From GCA-2861595 sp035525365 (GTDB lineage: Bacteria; Actinomycetota; Acidimicrobiia; Acidimicrobiales; GCA-2861595), in NCBI GenBank assembly GCA_035525365.1, contig DATLEK010000105.1, positions 1 through 64,000 of the forward strand: a stretch of 64,000 bases of DNA. Reading direction: 5' to 3'. Shown here piece by piece: positions 32,145 through 41,604 of this stretch (positions are counted from its first letter, which is position 1; the number at the start of each line of letters is the position of its first letter). The translations under genes were made by a program, and so were the position numbers. The notes under the pieces were generated by a model. The model had not been told where the DNA came from. It ran no database searches and saw only the letters and a list, made by a program, of their open reading frames with translations.

Positions 32145-33403
32145 CGGCCCGCTTGCACCTGCCCCGCCACCGGGCCACAACCGCCCAGGTGTGTTCCATC
32201 TACCCCTTCGCCGCCGGAGGCGGGATGGCGCCTGTCGGGGTCTACCTCGGCACCGACGTGTTGGCCGGGGGCTCGGCTTTCTGCTTCGACCCCTTCCGGG
32301 CGTATGGGGCCGGGCTGGTCACCAACCCCAACATGGTCATCCTCGGCGAACCGGGAGTGGGAAAGAGCGCCACGGTCAAGGCCCTGGTCCACCGACTGGC
32401 GGGGGTGCTGGGGCGTTGGGTGGCCATCGCCGACCCCAAGGGCGAATACGCCCCCCTGGCCGAGAGCCTGGGCCTGTCGGTCGTGCGCCTGGTCCCCGGC
32501 GGCAGCCAGCGCCTCAATCCGCTCGATCCCGGCCCCGCCGGGGGTGCCGATGGCCCCGAGGAACTGGCCCGACGCCAGGGGGCCATGGTCGCTGCCCTGC
32601 TGGGGTCGGTGCTCGGGCGGGACCTGTCGGCTCTGGAGGACGCCACCGTCGGCTGGGCGCTGGCCCATCTGGCCCGGCGGCGACGAACCGCAACTCTGGC
32701 CGATCTGGCCGCCACCCTGGCCGACCCGCCGGCGGAGGTGGCCCGTCGGGCTCGCCTGGAGCCGGCGGAGCTGGCCCGAGCGGTGGAGGCCGCCTCCTTC
32801 GCCCTGGGCAAGCTGTTGGAGCGCTCGCTTCGGGGCATGTTCGACGGCGCCACCAACGTCCGTCTCGATTCCGAAGGCCCAGGAGTGGTGGTGGACCTGT
32901 CCGGCGTGCACGGTGATCCCGAGGCTCTTCGCCTCGTCATGGTGGCCACCACCGCCTGGCTACAGGGTGTGCTGGCCCGCCCTGGCGGGCCGCGCCGGCT
33001 GTTGGTGCTGGACGAGGCGTGGAGCCTGCTGGCCTCAGAACGCACGGCACGGTTCCTCCAGGCCAGTGTGAAGCTGGCCCGCTCCTACGGCGTGGCCAAC
33101 ATCGCGGTGATCCACCGCCTGTCGGACCTGCGAGCCCAGGCTGACGACGGCACGGCCACGGCCAAGGTCGCTTCCGGCCTGTTGGCTGATTCGGCTACCC
33201 GGGTCATCTTCCGCCAGTCCTCCGACCAGGCCGATGACGCCCGGCGCCTGCTCGGCCTCACCGGCCCCGAAGCCACCCTGGTCGCTCGCCTGGGGCGGGG
33301 CCGGGCGCTGTGGAAGGTCGGTAGCCACACCGCGGCTGTGGCCCATCGCCTGGGAACGACAGATCGCGAAATCTGTGACACCGATGGGGCCATGGCCGGA
33401 TGA
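32141..33403 (+). CDS. VirB4-like conjugation ATPase
   Basis: A 420-residue ATPase without the N-terminal domain of classic VirB4, which is supplied by the preceding SCO6880-like gene. Walker A is ILGEPGVGKSATVKAL (residues about 67-82), then AIADPKGEYAPLAE, Walker B RRLLVLDEAWSLL and the IAVIHRLSDL motif. The end GRGRALWKVGSHTAAVAHRL is typical of TraE/VirB4. It energises channel assembly at the membrane. ATGA overlaps on both sides show tight coupling. Confidence 0.88.
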   Translation: MTARLHLPRHRATTAQVCSIYPFAAGGGMAPVGVYLGTDVLAGGSAFCFDPFRAYGAGLVTNPNMVILGEPGVGKSATVKALVHRLAGVLGRWVAIADPKGEYAPLAESLGLSVVRLVPGGSQRLNPLDPGPAGGADGPEELARRQGAMVAALLGSVLGRDLSALEDATVGWALAHLARRRRTATLADLAATLADPPAEVARRARLEPAELARAVEAASFALGKLLERSLRGMFDGATNVRLDSEGPGVVVDLSGVHGDPEALRLVMVATTAWLQGVLARPGGPRRLLVLDEAWSLLASERTARFLQASVKLARSYGVANIAVIHRLSDLRAQADDGTATAKVASGLLADSATRVIFRQSSDQADDARRLLGLTGPEATLVARLGRGRALWKVGSHTAAVAHRLGTTDREICDTDGAMAG

Positions 33404-35154
33404 AGGAGCCTCCCGCTCCGATCAACGGCATCGCTCCCGACGCCGCCATCTGGGCGCTCGTGGCTTTGGCCGGTGTCATGGCGGTGGGTTGGGCAGGCGC
33501 ATCCTTGGCGGCCATCGCGGCGTCGGGGACGGGCCTCGGGGTGAGCACTCATGAGGTGGGCGAGGCCCTGATGCGCCTGCCCAGCCATCGCCTCGACCCG
33601 GCTCTTGCTTGGCCCCCAGACGTGGCCGCTCGCCTTCCCGGGCCGTGGCTGTACTGGTCCTGCCAGCTCGCCGTGCTTGCCGCCACCACGGCGCTGGCCG
33701 TCGTCGTCCTGCGATGGCGGAAGGGGCAGGCCAGCCGAAGTGCCCTCGGGGTGCGGCTGAACACCGGGCTGGGGGCCGGGCGGGACCTTCGCCGCCTGGT
33801 GGTGCGAGGCCCGGCGGCCGGGCGGGTGGTGGTCGGTCGGGCCGGGCGTCGCCTGGTGGCCACCGAAGCCCAGGCCAGCCTGGCCGTGGTCGGGCCATCC
33901 GGTTGTGGCAAGACGGCGGGCCTGGCCATCCCCACGCTGTTGGAATGGGAGGGGCCGGTCCTGGCCACCTCGGTCAAAGCGGATCTGGTGGAGAACACCC
34001 TTGGGCACCGGGCGGGACGAGGACGGGTGTGGGTGTTCGATCCGACCGGTGCCTCCGGGGCACGACCCGCTCCGTGGTCTCCACTGGGCCCGGCTCAGAC
34101 CTGGGCAGGGGCGCTGCGGGTGGCGACGTGGCTCACTGACGCCGCCCAGCCCCGGCGGCGAAGCTCGCTCTCCGATGCCGACTACTGGTACTCCCAGGCC
34201 CGCAAGGGACTGGCTCCCTACCTGCACGCCGCCGCGCTGGCCGGCCTCGACATGGCCCAGGTGGTGCGCTGGGTGGACACCGCCGACCACACCGAGGTGG
34301 CCGCCATCCTCGATGAGCTGGCCGCCTCGGGCGAGGGCGACCAGCCAGACGGTGTCGCCGGTTCGGCCTCGGTGGTAGGACAGTTGTTCGGCGACGAGGC
34401 GATGGTGGCGGCCGAGGCGCTGTGGCGAAAAGAAGACCGGCTGCGCTGTTCGATTTTCGCCACCATGGAAAACGTCGTGGCCCCCTACGCCGATCCCGTC
34501 GTGGGCGGGGCGGCGCCGGGCGAGGGCATCGACCTCGATGAGTGGTTGGCCGGGGACAACACCATCTACGTGGTGGCCGCCGCCCATGACCAGGCCCGGC
34601 TTCGCCCGGTGCTGTCGGTGCTGGTGGCCGAGGCGGCCCGGCGAGCCTTTGACACCGCCAACGCCGCGGGCGGTGCCTTGGCCCATCCGTGCCTGCTGCT
34701 GCTCGACGAGGCGGGAAACATCGCCCCGCTCACCGAGCTGCCCACCTACGCAGCCACCGCCCGGGCTCACAACATCGCGCTGCTCACCGTGTGGCAGGAC
34801 CTGGCCCAGCTCAACGCCCTCTACGGCGAGGCCGCCTCCACGGTGCTCAACAACCACCGGGCCAAGCTCTTCGGATCGGGCATCGCCGATACCCCCACCC
34901 TCGACTACCTGTCTGGGCTGGTGGGAGACGAGCGGCGGGTGGAACACAACACCTCCATGGACCTCGCCGGTGGCCGGCGCTCGGTCTCCGAGCACACCAC
35001 CTACCGCCGTGCTGCCCCACCCGATGCCCTGCGGCGCCTGCGGTCCAACGAGGCCCTCCTCGTCTACGGCTCGGAGGTTCCCGTGCGGGTACGGCTTCGG
35101 CCCTGGTTCGCGGATCGGCGCCTGCACGCGCTGGCCACCCGGGTCGGCTACTGA
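33400..35154 (+). CDS. VirD4/TraG-like type IV coupling protein
   Basis: A 584-residue coupling ATPase that recruits the relaxase-DNA complex. Two N-terminal membrane helices (about residues 12-40 and 75-100) precede the ATPase domain: Walker A VVGPSGCGKTAGLAIP, VKADLVENTLGHRAG, VFDPTGASGARPAPWSPL, a DYWYSQARKGLAPYLHAAAL block, Walker B CLLLLDEAGNIAPL and TVWQDLAQLNALYG. Length and motifs fit TraG/VirD4. It is last in the T4SS operon and overlaps the VirB4-like gene by 4 bp. Confidence 0.92.
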   Translation: MKEPPAPINGIAPDAAIWALVALAGVMAVGWAGASLAAIAASGTGLGVSTHEVGEALMRLPSHRLDPALAWPPDVAARLPGPWLYWSCQLAVLAATTALAVVVLRWRKGQASRSALGVRLNTGLGAGRDLRRLVVRGPAAGRVVVGRAGRRLVATEAQASLAVVGPSGCGKTAGLAIPTLLEWEGPVLATSVKADLVENTLGHRAGRGRVWVFDPTGASGARPAPWSPLGPAQTWAGALRVATWLTDAAQPRRRSSLSDADYWYSQARKGLAPYLHAAALAGLDMAQVVRWVDTADHTEVAAILDELAASGEGDQPDGVAGSASVVGQLFGDEAMVAAEALWRKEDRLRCSIFATMENVVAPYADPVVGGAAPGEGIDLDEWLAGDNTIYVVAAAHDQARLRPVLSVLVAEAARRAFDTANAAGGALAHPCLLLLDEAGNIAPLTELPTYAATARAHNIALLTVWQDLAQLNALYGEAASTVLNNHRAKLFGSGIADTPTLDYLSGLVGDERRVEHNTSMDLAGGRRSVSEHTTYRRAAPPDALRRLRSNEALLVYGSEVPVRVRLRPWFADRRLHALATRVGY

Positions 35155-35191
35155 GACCACCTCCTCCGAAGTTCCGTTTCGGGGCCGGGAT

Positions 35192-35204
35192 GGGCGTAGA
35201 GGGG
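35192..35204 (+). promoter_or_regulatory. Transfer-gene motif copy 3 (upstream of prim-pol gene)
   Basis: GGGCGTAGAGGGG ends 1 nt before the GTG start at 35206, exactly the spacing seen at the NlpC/P60 gene. The 37 bp before it (to the coupling-protein stop) include a TTTCG stretch but no clear -35 box. Confidence 0.6.
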
Positions 35205-35205
35205 T

Positions 35206-36123
35206 GTGGCAAGTGACAACGAGCTGCTCGCCGCCGCCCTCTCCTACGCTGCCCGGGGGTGGACGGTGTTCCCCGTTCACTCGCCGGGGCCACGGGGCGG
35301 GTGCAGCTGCGCTCACCCAGATTGCTCCTCGCCGGCCAAGCACCCCCGCATCGCCGGGGGGCTCAAGGCGGCGAGCGCTGATCCGGCCGCCATCAAAGCC
35401 TGGTGGCGGCGGTGGCCGAAGGCGAACGTGGCGGTGCGTACCGGCGCGGTCAGCGGCTTGGTCGTCATCGACGTCGACCCCGCCCACGGAGGCAAGGCAT
35501 CGATCGATGCACTCGTGCAGGAGCACTACCGGTTCCCACGAGGACCGATGGTGGCAACCGGTCGTGGGGGCTGGCACCTGTACTTGGCCCATCCCGGTGT
35601 GAGAGTGCGCAATGATGCTGGTCGTCGGCTTGGACGCGGGGTAGATGTACGGGGCGACGGTGGCTACGTGATCGTGCCACCGAGCGCTCACGCTGCGGGC
35701 ACCAACTACGTGTGGCGGGATCTTCCCCCCGAGCTGCCACCGCTGCCGGGCTGGCTGGCGGGTCGCCTCGTTCCCCGGCAACTGCCCAGCAAGGCCCGGC
35801 CCATGATCCGGCGAGCAGGGCACTTCAACTGGGCCAACGACGCTCTGCGAGCCGGAGTGGCCGCCATGGTCGCCACTCCCGTTGGTGCGCGCAACCACAC
35901 GCTGAATCGGATCGCGTTCATCATGGGCCAGATCGCGGCCGGCGGGTCACTCGACGCCGAGGTCGTCGAGCTTGAACTCATGGCCGCGGCGGCCAGTGCC
36001 GGGCTCGGTGCAGGCGAGGCAAGAGCGACGATTGCATCGGGCCTTGGCGCAGGGATGCGTCACCCCCGGCTGCGCGAGACGGCGCCAGGCGCCGAAACAC
36101 GAAGCGATGGCGCCTCGTGGTGA
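35206..36123 (+). CDS. Bifunctional DNA primase/polymerase (prim-pol) domain protein
   Basis: A 305-residue protein with an N-terminal archaeo-eukaryotic prim-pol domain. The family block is ALSYAARGWTVFPVH, a zinc-like CSCAHPDCSSPAKHPR, AWWRRWPKANVAVRTG, VVIDVDPAHGGKAS (catalytic Asp pair), GGWHLYLAHPG and RGVDVRGDGGYVIVPPS. No helicase domain follows. Such genes prime replication of conjugative elements and plasmids. The start is GTG 35206. It is followed by the cargo region. Confidence 0.88.
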   Translation: MASDNELLAAALSYAARGWTVFPVHSPGPRGGCSCAHPDCSSPAKHPRIAGGLKAASADPAAIKAWWRRWPKANVAVRTGAVSGLVVIDVDPAHGGKASIDALVQEHYRFPRGPMVATGRGGWHLYLAHPGVRVRNDAGRRLGRGVDVRGDGGYVIVPPSAHAAGTNYVWRDLPPELPPLPGWLAGRLVPRQLPSKARPMIRRAGHFNWANDALRAGVAAMVATPVGARNHTLNRIAFIMGQIAAGGSLDAEVVELELMAAAASAGLGAGEARATIASGLGAGMRHPRLRETAPGAETRSDGASW

Positions 36124-36216
36124 TCACCCTGGTGGTGATGCCACTGGGAGGGGCTGTGGCTGTGGCGGGAGAAAACGATCGCGGTCGCGACCCGGGTCTG
36201 TGGTACGACTGCGCCG

Positions 36217-36786
36217 ATGGGCTTGCTCGACAGGGTGGCGATGAAGGCAGAGCGCAAGCGGCTTGCGCCATTCTTCACGTCGGACGAGCGGTTCGTTCAG
36301 ACCGACGTTTGCGAACTTGTCAGCGCAGAGTTCCAGCCGGAAGGCACCCGGCTGCCGGGAGGGCCCGCGGCGCTGTCGTTGACCAACAAGGCCGTCTACT
36401 TCCGCCGTACCGACGGCCGCAACCCAGATGTCATCCGCATCCCCTACGAGCGGATTGTCGTGGTCGTTGGGCATGGCCCACTTCTCGAGTTCACAACCGC
36501 TACCGGCGGCGACTACCTCTTCCGTGACGTGGGCCGTCCTATGGGCGACGACAAGCACACGCTGATCACCGCGGAGCTCGCGCGGCGCGAGAACCACCGT
36601 CAGACCGTGCTGCTGCCTAGCGGCGGCACCGCCGAACTCATCAACCGCTCCCTCGACGAGGACCGCGGGCCGGACTGGTTGATCGCCGGGGACTTCGACC
36701 GATCGGACCCGGCCAACCGTGCGACCATCGAATCGGCGCTCGCGCCGGCAATCATGCGGCTCGGGCCGATTCGCTGGCCATCGTGA
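36217..36786 (+). CDS. Hypothetical protein with GRAM/PH-like pattern
   Basis: A 189-residue protein. LSLTNKAVYFRRTDGRNPDVIRIPYERIVVVVG matches the bacterial PH/GRAM pattern (a strand-rich domain that reads -LTNKAVYF- then -IPYxxI-). The C-terminal third is unrecognised. The start is ATG 36217. First gene of the cargo between primase and relaxase; no operon partner. Role unknown. Confidence 0.6.
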   Translation: MGLLDRVAMKAERKRLAPFFTSDERFVQTDVCELVSAEFQPEGTRLPGGPAALSLTNKAVYFRRTDGRNPDVIRIPYERIVVVVGHGPLLEFTTATGGDYLFRDVGRPMGDDKHTLITAELARRENHRQTVLLPSGGTAELINRSLDEDRGPDWLIAGDFDRSDPANRATIESALAPAIMRLGPIRWPS

Positions 36787-36930
36787 CCTGCGTCTCGGGG
36801 TTTGGATCCCGACGACCCCATAGCCGCAGACATGTTCTTTAGCGAAGGAGATCGCTCGGATGGCACTCTTCAAGCACGCCAAGGCGAGGCGGTCAGCGCT
36901 ATCGCTCGAGGGGGCTCGGTGTCCTCACCG

Positions 36931-37774
36931 TCAGACGCTCTCGAGCGCGTCGAGGAGGCGGCCCGCCACAAGTCCTGCGGCTTCGGTGGCAGCCCGGACC
37001 TCTTCGGCGGTCAGGTCAGGAATGAAAGGTCTGCCGTGGCCCGATCCCGCCTTGTTCCTAACCCGGTTGACGGCACACGCGAGTTCGTAGGGGGCGACCG
37101 AGAGCGCGGTGCGCGCCCCGTCGACTCCGCCCGACTCCTGCTTCGGCCGCTGAGCGTCGAGACGCACCGCCACGAAGGCCTGGCCCAGCAGCGTTGGGAA
37201 GTCGGCTTGCTCGGAATAGCTCCCGTACCGCTCTGTTGCGACGTGGGCGGCGACGGCTTCGATGATGTCCTTTCCGGTTCCGGCGAGCAGCACGCTGTCT
37301 TCGTGTCCGCGCTGAGCGCGGATCACGTAGGAGCGAAGAGCGTCGGAGAGCTCCCGACCTGAAAGTGCGCTCAGGTTGCGAGGCCTAAGGACTCCGTCGA
37401 CGGTGAGCTCGACTGGTTCCGCTTCGAACGCGGCGACACAAGTTCGAATCGCGTCCTCGCCGCAGTAGTTCGGCGAGTCCGGGCGGAAGCCGCCCGAGCC
37501 GCGCACGAGGCTGATGAGCGCCTCGAAGCCTCGGGTACCGGCAGCGTCGTCGCTGTCGAGGGCCCACTGCAGTGCCTGGCGTACCCGCTTCTGCTTTGCC
37601 CATCTTCTGCGCTGTTGGGTTGGCGTGCGGATCCGCCTCCGCCAACCCGGCGCGCGCCAGCGTCGCGCCGATATCGGAGTGAGTCGGCTCCCTGGGGTTC
37701 TGCCAGTCATCGACGAGTCGGCTGACCGCGTGGACCATCGACTCGGAGAGGGAGAACACCGGAGACGACGCCAC
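36931..37774 (-). pseudogene. Abortive-infection (Abi C-terminal domain) gene with one frameshift
   Basis: The N-terminal part reads from GTG 37774 (SSPVFSLSESMVHAVSRLVD...ADPHANPTAQ). It continues in another frame near 37600 as KQKRVRQALQWALDSDDAAG to the stop at 36931. The C-terminal 90 residues, with LLGQAFVAVRL and AVNRVRNKAGSGHGRPFIPD, match the abortive-infection C-terminal family (PF14355), whose RNKxGxGHG core is clear. The single shift, near the CGCAGAAGATGGGC stretch, separates the two halves. It may be a true mutation or a sequencing error. Confidence 0.72.
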
Positions 37775-38139
37775 ACCCCATTATCGGCCGAGTGCGCTGC
37801 CCGTACGACCGATCGACTCGACTCGACGTACGCACGACCGCTTCGTCCCCTCCCGGCGCGATCGCATCGAGAGTGATTGCCGACTTGGCCACTCAAGATA
37901 ACGACGGCTCAGGGCGTGGCTCGAGATCGGCCGGCTGTCGCAGAACGTCCATGCAGAACATCGCGGCGCGCCACAGGACTGTGGCCGCTGTCCCAAGCGT
38001 TGACGGTCGCGGCGCCGCCCAGCCGGCGTTGGAGGGCAGGCGCGGGGTGATGTTACGGCGCGCGTTTGGGGATGACTACCCGAGGGCAAGGGAGCCGCAC
38101 CTCGCCAGGTTCTCAGACCCCAGGACCTACCGTTGTCAG
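37775..38139. other. 365-bp gap without a supported gene
   Basis: Open plus-strand sequence continues upstream of the HNH gene in the same frame, but its composition (Arg/Ser/Ala-rich, no motifs) does not look coding. The gap separates the divergent Abi remnant from the HNH gene and presumably holds both promoters. Nothing else seen. Confidence 0.5.
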
Positions 38140-38880
38140 ATGGCGAACGAACGAAGGTGCCTGTTCTGCCTGGGCAGCGAAGGCAAGTTCGCGGGCCGTG
38201 AGCACATCTTCCCCGAGACTGTCGGAAACACCGATCTGGCGATGTTGCCGCCGGGAATCGTCTGCGACCGCTGCAACAACGGCCCACTCTCGAGGCTCGA
38301 CAGGGCGCTCTGTGACTACCTGCCGATCGCGATGCGGCGCGCCACGCTCGGGGTCCCGAACAAGATGGGCGCTCCTGCGACGGTGCGATTCGCCGAGGGG
38401 CGCATCGAGCCGTTGCCCGCTGAAGCGGTGGCGAGCGGCGACTCGCATGGCGTGCGCCTCGTCGATCAGAACCCGCGCCGGCCCATCGCTCACAGCTTCG
38501 AGCAGCACGACGACCACGTTGCGTTCAAGATCAGCGGCCAAGGTGGCCGGCGGCTGACCGCGAAGTACTTCGCGGAGCTGTCTCGGGCGGTCCTGAAGAT
38601 CGCGGTCGAGTGCGCCTATCTGGACCATCGAGACGAGGTGACCACGTCGCGATTCGACCACGTCCGGGGTGTCGTCCTCGGTCAACGAGATCACCACGGT
38701 GAGATCGCCTTGGCGCTCAACGGCGACGGCAAGGACGTGCGGATGCAGTGCTCGTACATGCTCGACGACGCAACCGGAATTGGGGGTGCCGGTGTCAACA
38801 TCCTCGGCGTCGGAATGGTCGCACACGCCGACGATCAACCGATCGCACCGACGCCCGGCTTCTTCATCGGACGGTTCTGA
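38140..38880 (+). CDS. HNH-endonuclease-like protein
   Basis: A 246-residue protein. CLFCLGSEGKFAGREHIFPETVGN followed by CDRCNNGPLSRLDRAL is the HNH_5-like arrangement: CxxC, E-H-I-F-P-E and CxxCN. The rest is unrecognised but folds evenly (GVVLGQRDHHGEIALALNGDGKDV...). The start is ATG 38140. It sits beside the Abi-like remnant, so a defence or mobile-element role is possible. A nuclease activity is inferred from motifs only. Confidence 0.75.
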   Translation: MANERRCLFCLGSEGKFAGREHIFPETVGNTDLAMLPPGIVCDRCNNGPLSRLDRALCDYLPIAMRRATLGVPNKMGAPATVRFAEGRIEPLPAEAVASGDSHGVRLVDQNPRRPIAHSFEQHDDHVAFKISGQGGRRLTAKYFAELSRAVLKIAVECAYLDHRDEVTTSRFDHVRGVVLGQRDHHGEIALALNGDGKDVRMQCSYMLDDATGIGGAGVNILGVGMVAHADDQPIAPTPGFFIGRF

Positions 38881-38962
38881 CGGGCGGCGATATCCGACGT
38901 GCGAAGCGCGTCCAGATCCGGCATTATGCCTTCGTTTCGTTCGCCCTCCGTGGAGCCGCCGC

Positions 38963-39379
38963 ATGCACATCGAACACAACAAGAACGTCGTGCGTCGCCT
39001 CCTCGAGGAGGTCGTGAGCCAAGGGGACATCGCCCTCATCGACGAGCTCTGCGCGACGGACATGGTCAATCACGCGGCTGCGCCGGAACGGCAGCACGGG
39101 ATCGAGAACCTAAAGGCGGTTCTCACCTTCACGCGCGGCGCGCAACCTGACCAGAGATGGACCGAGCAGCACGTCGTCGCAGAGGGAGAATTCGTCGTCG
39201 TCTACGGCCGCCGCGACGGCACCTGGCATGCACCGTCGTTTCGTGGCTTCGACACGCCTCAAGACATTCCAATCTCCGTCGAGTTGGCCCACATGTTCCG
39301 GGTGCACGACGGCAAGATCGTTGAGCACTGGGCCGTGCGGGACGATCTCGGCATGCTGCAGCAGCTCGGCGCTTTGTGA
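38963..39379 (+). CDS. SnoaL-like/ester cyclase family protein
   Basis: A 138-residue NTF2-fold protein: NVVRRLLEEVVSQGDIALIDELCATDMVNHAAAPERQHGIENLKAVL is the standard SnoaL opening. GRRDGTWHAPSFRGFDTPQ and ELAHMFRVHDGKIVEHWAVRDDLGMLQQLG complete it. The start is ATG 38963. Substrate unknown; common stand-alone gene in cargo regions. Confidence 0.85.
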   Translation: MHIEHNKNVVRRLLEEVVSQGDIALIDELCATDMVNHAAAPERQHGIENLKAVLTFTRGAQPDQRWTEQHVVAEGEFVVVYGRRDGTWHAPSFRGFDTPQDIPISVELAHMFRVHDGKIVEHWAVRDDLGMLQQLGAL

Positions 39380-39551
39380 CGATCGGCAACGAACTGCGCC
39401 GCTGTGTGGGACGCATAGGTGCCGTTCATCGCGATCACCGGCTGCTGGCAGGACCGACGGTCACTGACCTGGCAGCCGCGCCTATCGCTCCGTCGCGCCG
39501 GCCTGGGGACCTCGCGAGCCGGCGATTCGGCCCGGTCGACTGCGTCGTCTC

Positions 39552-39989
39552 TCAGGAGCCGTCGCCGAGGGGAGGGACCGTGAGGTTGCCGCTGTCGTCG
39601 AGCGGCAAGCCGGGGTTGAAGGCGATCTCCCAGACATGGCCGTCCAGGTCTCGAAAGCAGCCCGCGTAGCCCCCGTAGAACGTCTCGGCAGGGCTTCGAG
39701 TCACCGTCGCCCCGGCGGAGCCGGCGAGCCGAACCACGTGGTCGACCTCGCTAGGCGACCTCACGTTGTGGGCGAGGACCATCCCGCCGAATAAGCACCC
39801 ATCGTCGTCGGTGAGGCCGGCCTCAGCGGCGAGCTTGTCGCGCCCCCACAGGACGACGGCTTGGCCGCCAGCCTGGAAGAACACGGTCTCCTCGACCTCT
39901 TGTCCGCGCCACCCCAACTCCTCGTAGAAGCGGCGCGCCCGTCGGATGTCCTTGACGCCCAAGGTGACGATGCTGACTCGCTGCTCCAT
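39552..39989 (-). CDS. VOC (glyoxalase/bleomycin resistance) family protein
   Basis: A 145-residue protein with two beta-alpha-beta-beta-beta modules: VSIVTLGVKDIRRARRFYEELGW and a second module ending GCFRDLDGHVWEIAFNPGLPLD. The Glu/His metal-ligand pattern is partly present (WEIAFNP). The start is ATG 39989. Ligand or enzyme role unknown; such genes often act on small electrophiles or antibiotics. Confidence 0.88.
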   Translation of the reverse strand: MEQRVSIVTLGVKDIRRARRFYEELGWRGQEVEETVFFQAGGQAVVLWGRDKLAAEAGLTDDDGCLFGGMVLAHNVRSPSEVDHVVRLAGSAGATVTRSPAETFYGGYAGCFRDLDGHVWEIAFNPGLPLDDSGNLTVPPLGDGS

Positions 39990-40298
39990 CGGGTGAGGGT
40001 AGGTCCGAGGGCGACCAAGCCGCTCACATGTGCCGGAGAGCGCGCTCGGGCGGCCGGGCGCGCTGGAGCCGGACCCGGGAGCCGGGTCGCTCCGAAGATG
40101 AGATCGCGCTGGCCGACGAGCCGCGCGAGCCGGCTTTATGCCGGTGCGTAGACATCCGGCTAAGCGGCATCTGCTTCGACTGCACATGGATGTCGATGAG
40201 ATGGCGCGTTCTACGACGCCGGTGTGTGCTCGTCGCTTCGACTGTGCTTCGCGGACACCGCCTCCGCCACGAGTGTCCAACGAAACGCCCGTGTCACT
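39990..40298. other. 309-bp gap without a supported gene
   Basis: Open frames here are Arg-rich and lack motifs on both strands. The gap lies between the VOC gene and the hydrolase remnant, both on the minus strand. Nothing recognisable. Confidence 0.5.
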
Positions 40299-41128
40299 TC
40301 ATGGACGGACCGACTCGAGGAAGGAGATCACTTCCGTGGCAACGGCGTCGGGGGCGACGATCGGGGCGAAGTGCCCGATACCCGGGATCTCGCGGACGCG
40401 TCCGTCGACAACGTGCTGGGCGACGTGATGCGCTGAATCGGTGAACCAGGGGTTCAATGCGGTTTTCTCGGCCAGTAGAACCATGACCGGGGCATCGACC
40501 GCTCCGAGCACCTCGGGGGCAGTCGCGTCGGGACCCGCGTATGCCATGCTCTGCTGGACCTCTTGCAGCAGCAGCGGCCAGATGCCAGCTTGCCGTTCCA
40601 GGTACGCCGCATCAAGGCCATCGAACTCGTTCTCGTTGCAGACGTAGCGGTGGAAGATGCGTGACGCTTCGACCAGTTTGCCCTCGGCCACCGCCGCACC
40701 CACCTTCTCCAACATCGCAACCTGGCGGGAGAGGTCCTCTTCTCCCATCAAGGGCCACACCGAGGGCTCGAACGGAGCCACGGCGACCACGGCGTCGCTG
40801 TGCGCTCCCGCGCCGAGAGCGAGCGAGGCACCATCCGACCAACCCGTCAGGCAGCCGGCTCTGCGATGCTGTCGACGAATGCGTTGATGTCCTCCTGCAA
40901 ACGAGGGGGTGAGTGGTCTGGATTGTCGCCGGACGGTTCGCGACCGCGGATGCTCGGCAGGTAGCAGGTGAACCTCTCGGCGAGGTGGGGCAGCAGCGCC
41001 TCGAAGGCGATGTCTGGGTCCACGCCCGGCGGCTGAACCAGGACCAGTGGTGGCCCGTCTCCAAACACTCGGCCGGCGATCTCGGTACCGTCGGCAGACC
41101 TGGCTCGGTGGATCCGGTTTTCGCTCAT
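40299..41128 (-). pseudogene. Alpha/beta hydrolase gene with one frameshift
   Basis: The first part runs from ATG 41128 (SENRIHRARSADGTEIAGRV...INAFVDSIAEPA) to a premature TGA at 40847. The rest continues one frame over from about 40855: LTGWSDGASLALG with the GxSxG nucleophile, VDAPVMVLLAEKTALNPW with the Asp, and IPGIGHFAPIVAP with the His. The full catalytic triad is present, so one missing base around 40850-40855 would restore an intact hydrolase of about 276 residues. The gene is either broken or misread there. Confidence 0.8.
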
Positions 41129-41604
41129 GGGCATGTCCCTTCGCACGGTGATCCTCGGTGACCATCATGATCGATCGCCGGGTGAGCCGGCTCGTTTCGT
41201 TGCTTCCCGTCCGCTCCTGAGCCCTACGGAACGCCTCCACACGACACGGCGCAGCCGAGTTACGTTTCAAAGAGCGTGTCAGCTCTGACGGGGACGGTCA
41301 CCTTCAGTAGCCGGCTGCTCCAGCGACCGAGGACATACGTGCCGCTCGTGAGCGACCGCGTCGACTCGGCCGTCGAGACGGCCGACGGCGCGCCCGGCAC
41401 GCCTATCAACCGGTCGCGCTGGCCTCGACGACGCGCGACCCGGCAATCGGTTCGCCATCTAGTACGTGCTTCCGTATGAGTTCTCGAGGCCGACGGCCCC
41501 GATTGGCCGGCGGACCGGCGACGAGGCGCACGGCCCTTGCCAGGCGCGCTCGCGGTCGTTAATGTCACCATCAGTAGAGCGGCTCACCAGTGAAGGAGGT
41601 CAGC
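41129..41604. other. 476-bp gap without a supported gene
   Basis: Divergent region between the hydrolase remnant and the DUF1326 gene. Open frames are Arg/Ser/Thr-rich with no motif. The last bases hold a strong ribosome site (AAGGAGG, 41593-41599) for the DUF1326 gene. Confidence 0.5.

Noticed and set aside
33085..35898. 937-codon minus-strand open frame
   Set aside because: Antisense to the coupling protein and prim-pol genes; composition is Gly/Pro/Arg/His without motifs.
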